From NCBI RefSeq assembly GCF_000247695.1, contig NW_004624882.1, positions 1,156,880 to 1,220,879 of the forward strand: a stretch of DNA of 64,000 nucleotides, read 5' to 3'. A model generated the notes under the pieces. The model was not told the DNA's origin, did no database searches, and worked only from the letters and a program-made list of their open reading frames with translations. Below, one piece after another: positions 11,290-23,477 of this stretch. Source of the stretch: Heterocephalus glaber. Its lineage: Eukaryota; Chordata; Mammalia; Rodentia; Bathyergidae. Numbering within the stretch: the first letter of the stretch is position 1; every line of letters begins with the position of its first letter. The translations under genes and the position numbers were made by a program.

Positions 11290-11493
11290 TGGTTTTATTG
11301 TTTTGTTTTCATTTGCTACTGGAGATCAAACCCAGAGGTGCTCTACCACTGAGCTATATCCCCAGTTCCTTATTTATTTAAAGTTTGAGAGAGGGTCTCA
11401 CTAAGTCGCTAGGTTGGCCAGGCTGGACTTGAACTCGTAATTCTCCTGGCTCAGCCTCCGAGAGTGCTGGGGTTACAGGCGTTCATCACCACA
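11290..11493 (-). mobile_element. B1-dID dimer
   Basis: On the plus strand the ID-like unit (GAGATCAAACCCAGAGGTGC, CCACTGAGCTATATCCCC) precedes a B1 unit (GGGTCTCACTAAGTCGC to GGCGTTCATCACCACAG). Confidence 0.88.
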
Positions 11494-12789
11494 GAACTGA
11501 TTTTACCTCCAGAAAAGTAATGAGAATGGTTACAGCCTTTTTCCACTTAGAGATAGTTTTATTTTTTTTTTCAGTGTTATTGTTTTCCTCTGGGTTTGCA
11601 TAAGGACTTGGGGAGGGCAGTGCTCTCCTGCTTAGCCAGATCACAGTGTAAAGGACTTGCTTTTCCCTCCCAAGTGGCCTTCTGTGTCCCCTGGACTTGT
11701 ACTCCCAGTGCACCGTGGCAGCTAGCAAATGTGCTCACATGCAAGGGCACTAGACAGGAGGCTGTGCAAGGGGCACTGAACCAGGCCTGCTCTGCCACCT
11801 GTCCCAACCGTTCCCAGTCACTCCTTCCTTTAGGATGGCTCAGCAGAGCCACTCAGCAGTGGGTATCAGCAGCCCCCAGTGGAAGAAAAACCCCAGCACG
11901 GCACAGGCTATTTTTATTTCACAGCCAAGGACAAAACCTTTCATTTGCAGACACAGACTGAGTCACCCTCACAGCCAAGATTAGCGTGCAGGAGCCTAAG
12001 TCTCCAATCTGGTGGGGAAGCAGAAGCTTCTGAAATTATTTGCGCAGCAGTGACCTTTGCTCACTTCTTAGCTCCCGGCGCCTCCGACCCCACCACCCCT
12101 TTGCTCTGGCATAGGCAATGCAGCCTTCAGTCTAGGAACTTTATGATTCAAGCCTGGCTTGAATCTGAGACATCTGCTTTTGCCCACATAATTACATGCC
12201 CAACAGTGTAATTCAGGTTTGGCACTGGTGTTGCAAAAGCATTTTCTTTTTTTAAGTTAGATTCTTCCAAGGAAGGGGAATAGGGGAATAGGGAAATGAA
12301 GAAAGAAAGTGCAAGCCTTGAACTTGAGGTTTCTTGCTTAGTCACCCAGGCACCAGAGCAGAAGCATCTAGGCCCTCCGTGAAGCACACTCTGTGGGCCA
12401 GCAGGCTCGGTAGTGCCTCGGGCTCAGTGGAAGGGCAGACTGTACAGCCCCACCTAGATAGCGGAGTCAGAACCTGCAGGTTAACCATTCCAGAGAGTGT
12501 CGCATCCCTGGGCAGAGTGCTGAGGCCAGCACCGGTGCTCAGGAATGTTTGCTGCCCACAAGGTTGTTCGAGTCAACTCTAGACTACTCTCAAGGCACCA
12601 GTGGATAGACTAACACTTTCTCAACCTTGGCTACCAGGACTGCTGCCATAGCTCGTAAGGGAATGCTGTTGGAGAACTCATTTGGTCTCCCTAAGAGGCT
12701 GTGAAGGGAAGAAATGATAGAGCTCAAAACCTCCCTGCAGCAACTCATTTACAAGTGTGGGCCAGGCAGGAGTCCAGGCAAGAAGAGAG
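11494..12789. other. no gene recognised
   Basis: Unique-looking sequence. A 121-codon frame (11596-11961), a 110-codon frame (11879-12211) and opposite-strand frames overlap one another and show no conserved motif. I read them as chance. Confidence 0.35.
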
Positions 12790-12907
12790 AACACTAGCCT
12801 TGTGTTGGGAGAGCTGGACTTTGTTCCTTCTGGGCCACTAGCCCAAGCTGGGGAATCCAGGCCAGTCACCTCACCCTTCAGTGCTTCAGTTTCTTCGTCT
12901 GTAAACA
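12790..12907 (+). repeat. MIR-like fragment cut by a B1
   Basis: The segment GCTGGACTTTGTTCC then CACCTCACCCTTCAGTGC and TTCAGTTTCTTCGTCTGTAA follows the MIR body. It stops where a B1-like unit begins. Confidence 0.65.
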
Positions 12908-13050
12908 GATGAATTCCATCACTCAGGAGGCTGAGGCAGGAGAATCGGGAGTTCAAGGAATTCTGGGCTATATAATGAATGAGTTTAAGACCAGCCTGGG
13001 TTACATAGTGAGACTGTCTCAAACCAACCAACCAACCCTCAAAAAGAAAG
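12908..13050 (+). mobile_element. B1-like SINE, 5'-truncated
   Basis: CACTCAGGAGGCTGAGGCAGG leads to AAGACCAGCCTGGGTTACAT and GACTGTCTCAAACC with an AACC-rich tail. The tail is a CCAA tandem rather than poly-A. Confidence 0.8.
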
Positions 13051-13179
13051 AATGAGGACTAGACTTAATGATCTTTATAATCAAAAAATGTATAAAATAA
13101 CATTGTCTTCCACCTTCTTGTGCTTTCTCTACCCTCTTTATCCTATTTTACTTTTCTCCAAAGTGTTTAACAACATGCC

Positions 13180-13315
13180 ATGCATGTTATATATTCCTTT
13201 GTTTGTGTCTTTGTTCCCTCACTAGAATGCAAGCTGCTTGGGGATATTTTGTCACTGTGTGTGTCCGAGATCTAAATGATCTGAGGCACGCAGTGGGCTA
13301 TTGTATCGGAAACGG
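13180..13315 (+). repeat. L2-like 3' end
   Basis: CACTAGAATGCAAGCTGCTTG, GGGATATTTTGTCACTGTG and a later CACGCAGTGGGC resemble the L2 3' end (ACTAGACTGTAAGCTCC ... TTTGTCTG). The copy is strongly diverged. Confidence 0.45.
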
Positions 13316-13681
13316 TTTTCCCCACCTCTAACATTCTAAAGGCGAACCGTTGAATATTTTCTAAAATGGTTTCCAGAGCCTTCTACACCTAAGAGCAAAT
13401 TCAACCTCACTTTAACCCTTACTTAGTTTATGATTCTTCAGCTGCCTCATTCATCTCCCCGCTGTTCCATTGTGTTACTTTCTGCATGAAGTCAGGCTTC
13501 CAGGAAACTTTCACCACAAATGTGTGTTGTGTTTTCTTACGGTTCTTTCACATGGCTGCTGATGTTTCCAATTCTTCTACATACATCATATCCCTTCCCT
13601 TATTTCCTACTCGCTGAGAAACAGATGTTCTTCAAGAGGTCCAGTGTTTATACAGGAAAACTAATTTTTCCTTCACCCCTC

Positions 13682-13684
<3 letters not shown>

Positions 13685-13742
<58 letters not shown>
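13685..13742 (+). repeat. (GA)n microsatellite
   Basis: An uninterrupted AG dinucleotide run of about 58 bases. It creates an artificial Arg-Glu repeat in one frame. Confidence 0.98.
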
Positions 13743-13745
<3 letters not shown>

Positions 13746-14204
13746 CCAAGGAAAGCTTGGAAAAAGCACTCACGACAGATAAGAAACAACTTTTAAAAAG
13801 CCAAATACAAAGGCTGTGGGTCTACAAAATGCTGATTTTTATAGACTTCATTTTTTATAGGATATAAAAACACAGAATCAGAAAATAAATAGCTTGAGAC
13901 AAATGGTTACAACTATGGAAATTCAGGAATGGCCAAAAAAGGGAAAATTCCACTGTAATGGTGTCATATGTTTTTCCTCATTATTTCCTCCTGTTTCAGT
14001 CCATAGCGTTTCTCTCCAGCTTCTCTTCACACTCCTAAGCTACATTTCAGACGTCCCTAGTTGTCTGATTGGTTTTCATTTTTCATGTAAAGAAACGGCA
14101 AAACTTCAGGAAAAGAACTGTGGATGGATGATCATCTTCCTGGAATGTGTTTGTCAGTCAGGACTCAAAAGAATGTGAAAGTTGTAAACCTACTGTTTTG
14201 TTTT

Positions 14205-14592
14205 TGTTTTCTATCATTAATGAAGTTTATTGGTACAAGTAGATATACATAATTCCATACATTCATTGTATGAAATTTGTACCTGTACATGATATATCTT
14301 GATTTATATTTTTCCCATTTCCCTCCTTTCCCTTCTACCCTCTTCCTCTTCTTATTTATAAGAGCTTTGTTTCCATTTTATCTTTCTTTTCTTGTTTTTT
14401 CTCTTTTCCCTTCCTTCCTTTCCCTCTTCCCCCTCCCTTGTGCCCTTTCCCATTTGAACATTTTCTTCCTATTTCACAATATCTATTATACATTTTGGTC
14501 CTTATTTCCACTTTCAGTTTCTCACACCAGAGACAATGCGATATTTACACATCTGTGTCCGATTTATTTCACTTAAGAGTACAGTCTCTAGG
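14205..14592 (-). mobile_element. L1 3' end (3' UTR plus ORF2 tail)
   Basis: On the plus strand this reads TTTATTGGTACAAG, the polypyrimidine tract (about 14300-14450), TTTCTCACACCAGAGACAAT and TTTATTTCACTTAAGAGT. The same blocks occur in the L1 at 57791-59120. The ORF2 remnant is only the last few dozen codons. Confidence 0.8.
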
Positions 14593-14805
14593 TACACCCA
14601 AAAGCAAACCTCTTGTTTGTAGCAATGTGCTCAGCAGCCCTGACCTTGGTAGCAAGAGGCCATCGAAGGCAATGGCAACTTGCCATTGTCTGACACTCCT
14701 GTTCCCACGTTGTCATGCCTTTAGCCCACAGAACTGCTTCTGAGATGCTACTGTGTGTAAGTCCCAACAGTCTGCCCACTTAGCACTGGATGTTTTGAGA
14801 GGCCA

Positions 14806-14835
14806 TGTGCGTGTGTGCTTGTGTGCGTGTGTGTG

Positions 14836-14868
<33 letters not shown>

Positions 14869-14932
14869 TGGAACCCAGGGCCTCACACATGCTAAGTATG
14901 TGCTTTACCATGGAGCCCCACACCCTCCCTCT
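14806..14932 (-). mobile_element. ID-like SINE with (TG)n tail
   Basis: A 64-base TG-rich run (14806-14869) sits exactly where the A-tail of a minus-strand ID-like unit would lie. The unit reads GGAACCCAGGGCCTCACACA, then CTTTACCATGGAGCCCC. Confidence 0.75.
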
Positions 14933-15450
14933 CAGCACTAGTTTTGGAGCAAGTGTTTCTGCTGCCAAGGGCTCAGTAAAGCTCTCCATCCCAGAAAGTA
15001 CCTGGGTATAATCTCCCTCTCTCTCTCTCCCCCCCCTTCCTCTTTCTCTCTTTCTTATTCTCAGGTTTTCTTTTTTGCCAGTTGAGCTTTAAGCAGTGAT
15101 GTGCTTTGCTCCCAAAGAGTGTTGCCAATACATAGGGAGTACACATTGCTCACCCAACTTCAGGGCTCTCTTTTTGAAGGCTTCTTCTACTCACTTCCAC
15201 TCACTGCTTCATATGAAAAGTCATTTAAATTTAGAACTTGCCAAATCAGAACTGAAACAACATGGGTTTCAGTTCTGTTATCCATTTGCCCTTCTTCAAA
15301 ATCTAGGGAGGCCTATTTGGAGATGTGTGTCCATGCCAAGCCTGGGAGTGAGATTCCCAGGGTGCTGTGCTAGAAACCACAGTGTCACAGCCTGCATATT
15401 AACTGGAGACCTTTAGAGATGGGAGGGCCCAGGAAAGGCCTGGAAAGAAC
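14933..15450. other. CT-rich tract and unique sequence
   Basis: A pyrimidine-rich tract occupies about 15012-15060. The rest shows no feature. Overlapping 106- and 90-codon frames at 15096-15416 have no recognisable domain. Confidence 0.4.
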
Positions 15451-15451
15451 C

Positions 15452-15540
15452 TAACACAATCATGCCATTTTACAGATGAGAAAATCCAAGGCCCAAAGTC
15501 ACAGGATTAAAAGCCAAGAGCAGATCTGCATCTCTTGGTT
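15452..15540 (-). repeat. MIR-like fragment
   Basis: CCATTTTACAGATGAGAAAATCC followed by AAAGTCACAGGATTAAAAGCC is the MIR core in reverse. Confidence 0.6.
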
Positions 15541-15656
15541 GCGTTGGGTACAGTCCCCATTGTATGCCCGAACTTGGATCCACAACTCCCTAGCAAAGTC
15601 AAAGAACCACACAAAATTAATTAAACAACAACAACAAAAACCGAAAAAACAAATCT

Positions 15657-15868
15657 GAAGCTAGGTATGTTGGGACACACCCATAATCCCAACACTCCAG
15701 GAGGCTGAAGCAAGAGGATTACACATTTGAGCCCAGCCTGGGCAACTTGGGGTCTTAGAGAGACCCTGTCTCAAAATGGAAAAAAAAAATCTTAAAGGGG
15801 GTTGGCTGGGAATGCAGCTCAGTGTGAAGGCCCTAGGTCTAATCCCTAGTACCTCAGGAAAATAAAAG
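15657..15868 (+). mobile_element. B1-dID dimer
   Basis: The B1 unit (GGGACACACCCATAATCCC to GACCCTGTCTCAAAATGG) is joined through an A-rich linker to an ID-like unit (GGGAATGCAGCTCAGTGTG, AATCCCTAGTACC). Confidence 0.88.
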
Positions 15869-15869
15869 C

Positions 15870-18800
15870 CTGGAACCAGTGGCAAGTCCCTAAATCCTCA
15901 CTTATTTCTGAAGAAGGCAAATTTAGACCCCAGGCAGAATTCTTGACTGTTCTTTCATGGAGAGACTTGAGACTCTCACTCAATTCTATGCAACCACAGT
16001 GAGGGTGATTTCTATTCAATACCTGGCAACCTCAAGAATTGAGGAGGCTTGGGAGCAGAGTTACCTGGGACCTCTCCACTGCAGAAGTGAGGCTCCAGGG
16101 TCAGCACCCACCAACAAAGTCCCTCATAACCAGTCATGCAGAAATCGTCAGCACTGCTACTCAGAGAAGATGTGCTCCAGTGTCAGGAAGTTCAAAGCAA
16201 GTTCATGCCCACCTCGTGTAAGAGCCAAGCAATAGTCATAAGGGAGTCAGAGGACAACTCGTGTGCTGAGAATTAATGGGGCCTTTTCAACAATGTCTAG
16301 AACAGCTTGTTGACAAGATGATTGCAAAGAATCTGATGGAAGATATCAGTGAGAAAAAACAAGAACAATTGGCGAGAAAGACTGGAGTGCAAGTAAAAGA
16401 GGTGGTGGTGGTGGGGGGCATCTATTTCTCCTGCCTCCTCCAGCAGCCACAGTGGGTCAGGCCTGGGTCCTTCATCACCCAGCCATGTGGCCCTGAGGTT
16501 CCTTCTCTGGAGAAAATGGATCTTTGGTAAGTTTGCACTTATCAGGAAAGTGGAGTACTCTGCAACGTTGAGGGAAAAAAAACTTCAAAGGACAAAGCCT
16601 ATAGAGATGGAAACTTGTTCATCCACAAATACATGGTCACATCCTTACTACAATGGAGATCACTTTATATTAAAATATAAAACAAATTATAACACCCCAA
16701 AATTTGATAGGCAAAAGAAAACTGAGAGCATGGATCCAGCAATAAATGCAGAATGAGTTCCCAAGGCATTACTGTGAGGCCAGCCTTATGAAAGAGAAAA
16801 AACAGCCCAATTCCCATCCTCTAAAAGAAGCAATCACAATTGGAAGACAGTGCTCAGGACACACCCAAGTGGGTGAGTGAAAATCAGAGGTTTTCACCTG
16901 GAGGTCTCAGATTCTTCGAGGCTTACCAGAATTATAGCAGGCACTGAGAGATTTAGTCTCAGAAATGTACTTTTCTGGCTACATGAATGTATTTCCTTAG
17001 CTATACGATCCCTCCCTTTCCAATACGTTTCTAAGAAACACTTATAGCATCTTGTGGGAAACCACAAAAAAATTTAGAGCACAAAAAAGAGGTCTCTTTT
17101 TTAAAGATAGGAACTCTAGATACGAACAATATAAATGGAAAATTCACACAAGGAGAGATTAAGCGATTTCTATAGAGGAAAAGGACCATAAAAACGCCCA
17201 GTCTTCGAAAAGAAGGATTTTAGTTCTTTAGTTAATTTCTTCATGGTCTCCCAGGATCACAAGTGTTCAACTGTTTTTGAAACGGGGGTTTAGTTAGGCG
17301 AGTGAGGGAATTAAACTAATTTTTGAAATGAAGTAAGAATCATCAAAATCTATAGTTTCTTTCCAGCTCAAATGAAAGGAAAGTCTGATATTTTTCTACT
17401 GTGCTGAATGATTTATTCTATAACAGTTACACTATATGCAGAATTCAGAAAAAGATATATCTTTACAAATTTTGGACCTTAATTTTCCAGTTCTGAAAAT
17501 TGTCATATTCATCCCAGATCTCAGGGATACAATTTAATTGAATTAACCCTCACATTTTATGTGGTTCTTTGAAATGTTAGTCATAAAAGACCATAGAAAT
17601 GCAAATGATTAACAGGAAGAAGAATCTGGACTGCCTCTCAACCACAGCAGCTGGAGGCAGATTTGCTGAACAAATCACCCATCTCTACAAAAAAGAAAGA
17701 CTTTAGAGATGGACAATCTTCTGAACTTCTCCTCATCTTAATCCCAGCAATAAATAGCACTGTCGACTCAGAGTCCTGCAATTCAAATCTAATATGCTTT
17801 TAAATAAAATGCATGGATTCAGGGTGAGTTGATTGAAGAGTCATTCAATGAACACTAGTGTCATCATTTCTGCTGGTCTGGGGCCCAAAGATATATAAAA
17901 TTCAGCTTGTCTCCCTCAGAGCTCAAACCCGGCTTACATTTAAAAGTCTTTAAGGTGGTGTGGCGCACAAAAAGAAAAATCGACCTTCAAAGTCAGGGAA
18001 AGAGAAACCCCAAAGCACTTTATGTTTTCTCATTCTAGGTGAATTTTTTCACTCTATTTTATGCTGACTTTAAGAAGAAAATTACATGCAGGTATTACTA
18101 CAAGGAGCACTCCAGTAACACGAGTTTGTGTATTTACCCTCACATTGTTTTAAGGAGCTGGAACAAATGGATTTAAATCAGTGATATCTGAGCCCAAGCC
18201 TTGACATTCATTATCAGTTGGTCTGGACAGGATTTGTGACTGTGGAGTTTGGGTTTTTATTTGCATGGGTTTCGGCCCAGCTTGTGCTGTTGCAGCAACC
18301 CAAGTCAGGAAGCCTCGTGGCCTGGGTTCCCTTCAGGCCTGAGAAGGGGCTGAGTTGCCAGCAGAGCAGCAACGGGCCCTGATTTCCAAGGCCAAGTTCA
18401 GGCTCACTTTTAGTTTTCATTTCATAGCCAAAGAACAGGTCCTAAAGCAGATACATTTCTTGCCTGTGATTTTCAACTGTTTCTTAGCTGGTGTTTATAA
18501 TGTTTAGGCAAGCATGTTTGCTCTGTTGGATGAGGGGGCAGCAGTACAGAAAAGTGCAAAAGCTTTCACTTCCTTTTTATCCTTTATTGGGCAGAAAAGA
18601 GCAATTTGAAAATGCTGTCGCTGGGGAGTTAAGAGTCACTTCCTGGCTGCTTTTGTCAAGAGAGCTCCTGCTGTCCATGTCTTCAAATAGAATCAAGAAT
18701 CATGCTTTATTACACCTTTCATGGAAGCATTGAAATCATGTGGGGTTTTGATGTTACATTCTTTCTTCAACACTCCAGGGACTCTCATAGCCAAAAGGAC

Positions 18801-18964
18801 GACACAGCCTCGGTTGAAATCTGTCTCTCCAGGAGGACGAGGAGGGTTTTAAGGATTCCACCCATGGGTGAGCTGCTGAAATAGCCCCAATGATCCAGAA
18901 ATGTAGAAGTAAACTTCCATCAGGGCTTATTCTTCATAGCAATCATACCACAGCTGGCGCAAAT

Positions 18965-18970
<6 letters not shown>
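15870..18970. other. 3.1 kb with no recognised gene or repeat
   Basis: One of the longest stretches free of young repeats in the window, AT-rich in 16.8-18.2 kb. An 84-codon frame at 16276-16530 (begins MGPFQQCLEQLVDKM) looks amphipathic, but I know no family for it and see no splice or promoter context. It could be a decayed pseudogene or chance. Confidence 0.35.

Positions 18971-19020
<50 letters not shown>
18971..19020 (+). repeat. (CA)n microsatellite
   Basis: About 50 bases of perfect CA repeat flanked by TATATA on both sides. Confidence 0.97.
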
Positions 19021-19025
<5 letters not shown>

Positions 19026-19257
19026 TAGGTGGATTGTTGTTTCAAGAAAAGTGCCACAAATGCTCAGAAAGAAAAAAAAAAAAGAGGCCCCCAGAAGCAG
19101 TAGCCATCAAATGTGAGAGGTTGATAACAAGATACTCACTCTCAGAGTTTCTTAGTGTAATTTGCAATCTACAAAGGCAATTTGAAACCCAAGTTGCATT
19201 TGTGATCTCTCATTTGATAAAGGCAATGGCCTCCTAGTTTTTATTTTATTATTATTA

Positions 19258-19412
19258 TTTTGTGCTGGGGATTGAACCCAGGGCCTTTACACTGAGCTAC
19301 GTTCTCAGCCCTTTTTCTTTTTTCTTTTGAGACAGAGTCTTGCTAAGTTACTAAGTTGCCCAGGCTGGGCTTGCCCAGTGTGCTGGGATTGCAGGTGTGC
19401 ACCACCAAGATA
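19258..19412 (-). mobile_element. B1-dID dimer, internally deleted
   Basis: The ID-like unit (GTGCTGGGGATTGAACCCAG) precedes a B1 unit (TTTTGAGACAGAGTCTTGC) that jumps from the GCCCAGGCTGGGCTTG region to GCTGGGATTGCAGGTGTG, losing the central B1 segment. Confidence 0.85.
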
Positions 19413-20005
19413 AGCTAGTAGCCCCCTAGTCTTTGTAACAATGAACCTTGGGTGCAATGCTGTGCCTCAGATAGTAAGAAGGGATTTGATCCTGTTTGGC
19501 AATTGGTGACTAAAAAGAAAGTAAGATGAATGAACAGAATGGAGAAAAATAGAGCTGGTGAACGTTATGAGTGGAGTAGCCACAGGAAGTGTGTAGGTGA
19601 AACCGGAAACTTGGTTCAGAGGTGACAACTGCATGTGGCTGGCTGCGTGCAGTTTTGCCTTTCTGAGAATGGTTGGATGGTTTGTTTTCTCCTCCAATAG
19701 TCTCAGAAATGATTGGGTAGGTCAGAGAGCCGATTTCTCCTTGAGAAGCCTTTACTTTGAGTATTGGTAAACTGGACATTGAGTCAACCACATTTGTCAA
19801 ACCACCAACCAATTCAACCTCATTCTTGTTCTTTTCTAGAACCCATTCAATGTTTTTGACTAAGTTTTCTGGAAGAGGAGAGAGGGATGTGGTTGTTAGT
19901 ATAAGTTTGAACAATGCTTATTCCGAGATTTACTGATTTATAGTCTCTGGGAAAGTACTACAAATGTCTTATGGCCAGAAGCCCTCTGGGATTCATTGGT
20001 GTGCT
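19413..20005. other. no recognisable feature
   Basis: Contains a minus-strand 134-codon frame (19510-19914) without recognisable motif. Flanking signals for a gene are not apparent. Confidence 0.35.
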
Positions 20006-20137
20006 TTTTTTTTTTTCTCCTTTTTTTTAGGCAAGGTCTCACTAGGTAGCCCAGGCTGGCCTCAAACTCTTGGTGATCCTCCTGCCTCAGCCTTCCAAAT
20101 GCTGGGATTACAGACGTGCACCACCACACCCAGTTTA
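20006..20137 (-). mobile_element. B1-like SINE
   Basis: A T-run is followed by TAGGCAAGGTCTCACTAGG, CTGCCTCAGCCTTCCAAATG and GACGTGCACCACCACACCC. This is a single B1 unit in reverse. Confidence 0.9.
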
Positions 20138-20643
20138 TTGGTGTCTTTCTGAGTGTTTTACATGCAGTATGTGCTCCATAAATTGTGTGGAATGATTGAA
20201 ATCTGCTCATGGCTCATCTATCCCAACCTCTCCAAATAAACACAAATAAATAAATAAGGATAGAGAGAAGCCCCTGTAAAGTTTGGGTGGCCTGTGCCTC
20301 TATTTCCCCAATGTCATTCACCTGGAGGTTTGGAAACTGCTCTGAGGTTGCCTCATTTGTGCTATTTTCTATTGTTTTTAATAGTGAGAATGCAAATATT
20401 ATTAACAAGGATTCTGAGGTAAGGCAAGACCTGCTCACCACCCTAGAGTTTCTTTGCTCCCCCTGTCTGCTGACCAATTCTATGCAAATTTCATGCAAAA
20501 TTTAGCAGGCTCCAGTATCTGTCACTTAGGATGGTTGGCTAGTGCTGAACATGACTGAGGGGTCCAGAATGCTGCTGTGTGTTCATGCCCTCAGCTCTCT
20601 TGCTCTTTCAATTCTCCTGCCCTTTCCATAAAGCATTAGAATA

Positions 20644-20795
20644 CATTGGGCATGGTGGTGCACGCTTGTAATCCCAGCACTTGGGAGGTTGAGGCAGGAG
20701 GATCACCGTGAGTTTAAGGCCAGTCTGGACTAGTTGGTGAGTTCAGGACCAGCTCAAACTACGTAGCAAGACTCTGTCTCAAAAATCAATGTTAG
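20644..20795 (+). mobile_element. B1-like SINE with long TSD
   Basis: CATTGGGCATGGTGGTGCAC to GACTCTGTCTCAAAAATC is a full B1 with the duplicated central segment. A perfect 16-bp target-site duplication (ATAAAGCATTAGAATA) occurs at 20628-20643 and 20796-20811. Confidence 0.95.
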
Positions 20796-20811
20796 ATAAA
20801 GCATTAGAATA

Positions 20812-21763
20812 GTTAGCTCTAGGATTCCCTCTGACAGAAAGTCTGGAAGCCTAAAGCACTAGCTTTATCAGGAATTCAGGGAGCCTGAGTTACTGGAGCC
20901 ATTGTGCAGCTCCTACTCCCAGGAATTTTCCTTTTCCCAGTCTCCCCAGATGCTGCCCACGGCCACACCAGTCACTCTGAAGAGGCTTTCTCAGCAGTCA
21001 GGTGCTCGCCCATCCCCAGGCCAGAAGCCATTCTGGGGACTAAAACGACAATACACTGAGGAGATAAAAGCCTGCTCTGTGTGTGGCTCTGTCTGGCCCA
21101 CTGGGATAGAGGCAAGTTGGAGCCTCGCATTCTCTGCATATCAAGAAGTCTGTAATCCTGGGGATGGTTTCTTTCAATCGCCAAGGACTGGAACAAATTG
21201 AGAGTAGGTTTTTAGGGTGGATTTCTTGTTGGAGGGGTTTTGTTTTTGTTGTTTCCTCCTCCCTCTCCTAGGACAACTAGCACAGGCTTTTGCACTTGAA
21301 ACTAGGAGGCAGATAAGAATTATTTCAGTACAGAAACTCCAGGTCTCAGAGCTGATGTTTGTAGCTCTCCGTTTGCTCTATGGCATTTAATCAAGATCTC
21401 TGGCAAGTGTTCTTACACGTTGGCTTTCTCTGTTGGTTTCACATTAACAGACCTTATCTGAGCGTTTGGAAGAAGGGTGGGGCACCGGGGCAAATGAAAT
21501 GTTTGTCATGTGAAAGTAATTTTGTGGGCAATGCTAAAGGGAAAAAAATCATTTGGTTAGGCAAATTGTTTGCTTTTAAGAAGATAATCCAGTAAATGAA
21601 TCCCTTACCAATTATCAAGCAAGAACTTCAGTCCAGATCTTAATTTAACTGCCACTTATTGAATGGAGGCACTTTCACATACAGTTGCTCACCTTGTGTT
21701 AATTATTTTAGCGAACTAGCTTGTTCTTAATCATCATCAAAGGAATATAAAACCTGAGTCCTG
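20812..21763. other. no recognisable feature
   Basis: Unique-looking sequence with a 99-codon frame (20902-21201) overlapped by a 74-codon frame on the other strand. Neither has a known motif. Confidence 0.35.
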
Positions 21764-21950
21764 CGGGGCATAGTGGCGCATGTCTGTAATGCCAGCACTC
21801 TAGGAGGCCGAGGCCCGAAGTTTACAAGTTTGAGCCCCACCTGGGCAACTTAGTGACTTAGTTAGACCTTATCTTAAAAAAGCTGGGGATGTAGCTCAGT
21901 GAGAAGGCCCAGAGTTCAATCCCCAATATAGCAAAAAAAAAAGAAAAAAA
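21764..21950 (+). mobile_element. B1-dID dimer
   Basis: GGGGCATAGTGGCGCATGTC starts the B1 unit. The ID-like unit follows directly at AGCTGGGGATGTAGCTCAGT and ends in an A-rich tail. Confidence 0.9.
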
Positions 21951-22329
21951 AATGTTCATTTTCATTCTAATTTCCCCTTTTTGGTTTTGTTTTTTGGGGA
22001 TTCGGTGATGTTTAATGTTATGTTTCTGTTGTATGATAACATCTAGATGCATGAAAATGAAAATAATATCTGGTAACAACTAACTACTTGCTGTTTGCCA
22101 TTCACTATGCTCTGCCCCTCATAAGTATAATCTTATACTCGTAGCACCTTCCAAAGTGGCAGGTGCTAGAGTGCCACAATGACACCAGAATGACTTCCAG
22201 TCTTTGGTTGAATGCACTGAGACATGGGAGTTGAGTCACCTGTGTGGTCAACAGCCAGAAAGTGGGCAAGCTAAGATCCAAAGTTGGTTCTGTCTGATTC
22301 TTCCTTTGTCCCAAGGGTGGTGGCCAAAC

Positions 22330-23045
22330 TTCTAAAATGATGCCTGTGATCCCAATGGCCTGACGCTCTGTCATAATTAGGCTATATGACAAAGGAGGCG
22401 GTAGCTGTCACTCCCTTGGTTATGTTACATTCTATGTAGCTAGCAAGGCTGAAGGGATTTTGCAAATGTAGTTAAGGCCCCAGATCAGTCGATTTTCAGT
22501 AATCAAATGGGTAATCATCTTCTTCGGGCCTGAGTCACTTGCTTGGATGTCCTTTAAAGAGAGGTCAAGTCTTCTCTGAGTCACAGATCCTCTCGCTGGC
22601 TCATCTTTAAAATGAAACCATAAAATAGATCTTTTGTAAAAGGGAAAGTGACTAGACATGAAGGGAGGGGAGAGGGAGGGAAATGGAAGGGGATGGAAAA
22701 AGAATGAAGACGTGTTATGTACATGGACCAACCTCCCATGATGAATGTGATCATTATGTATTGCAAACATGTGCTAATAAAATATTTTTCAAAAGCGACC
22801 ATGAGTTCTATAGTCAAGGAGAATTCTGCCCACAGCACTTGAGGTTCAAAGAAGACCACAAGCTTCCAGAGAAGAACGAAGCCCCGGCTGACATCTTGGT
22901 TGGAGCTCTGTGAGAACCAAGCCAAGGATCCAGTTAAGCCATTTCTGGACTCTTAATGATTGAAAACTTCAAGATAATAAATACATTGGTTTTAGTCCCT
23001 AAGTGTGTGGTCGTTTCTTATGCAGCAATAAAAACTGACCAAGAA
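22330..23045 (+). repeat. ancient repeat split by an L1 end
   Basis: The parts 22330-22612 and 22798-23045 look like one old mammalian repeat. The first part has GGGATTTTGCAAATGTAGTT; the second has AAGATAATAAATACATTGG and TTATGCAGCAATAAAAACTG. A related sequence is at 35271-35715. I cannot settle its family (old LTR or L1 end). Confidence 0.45.
22613..22797 (+). mobile_element. L1 3' end inserted in older repeat
   Basis: The GATCTTTTGTAAAAGGGAAAG start, a purine-rich tract, ATGTACATGGACCAACCTCC and GTGCTAATAAAATATTTTTC match the 3' ends at 25893-26003 and, in reverse, 32226-32450. It interrupts the surrounding ancient repeat. Confidence 0.7.
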
Positions 23046-23282
23046 GGGTTTTGATCTTTGTTTTTACTTTGTCTCCAGATTTTTCTTTACCTTGCTTATG
23101 TGAAATTCTGCATTAGAAATGACATCACAGGGAAACTAGGTTTAAGTTCCATGCTAGTCCACAATGGTAATGTTTATGTGTCTACACATTTCATGGTGTG
23201 CTCAGTTCTCCTGAATATAGCTTTCCCTAGACCAAAGGGCAGCAAATTTTTCCTAAAATGGTCCATAGGGTAAATATTTTCT

Positions 23283-23477
23283 AGCTGGGTGTGGTGGCAA
23301 ATACCTATAATCCCAGCACTCTGAGAGGCTGGGGGAGGAAGATCCCAAGTTTGAGCCCAGCCTGGGCAATTTAGCGATTTAGTGAGTACTTGTCTCAAAA
23401 TTAAAGAAAAAAAAAAAAAGCTGGAGACATAGTTCAGTGTGAAATCCCTGGGTTTAATTCCCAGTAGGGAGAAAAAG
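23283..23477 (+). mobile_element. B1-dID dimer
   Basis: AGCTGGGTGTGGTGGCAAAT begins the B1. The ID-like unit is AGCTGGAGACATAGTTCAGT, followed by TTTAATTCCCAGTAGGG. Confidence 0.88.

Noticed and set aside
13520..13867. 115-codon frame with an Arg-Glu repeat
   Set aside because: The repeat is only the translated (GA)n microsatellite.
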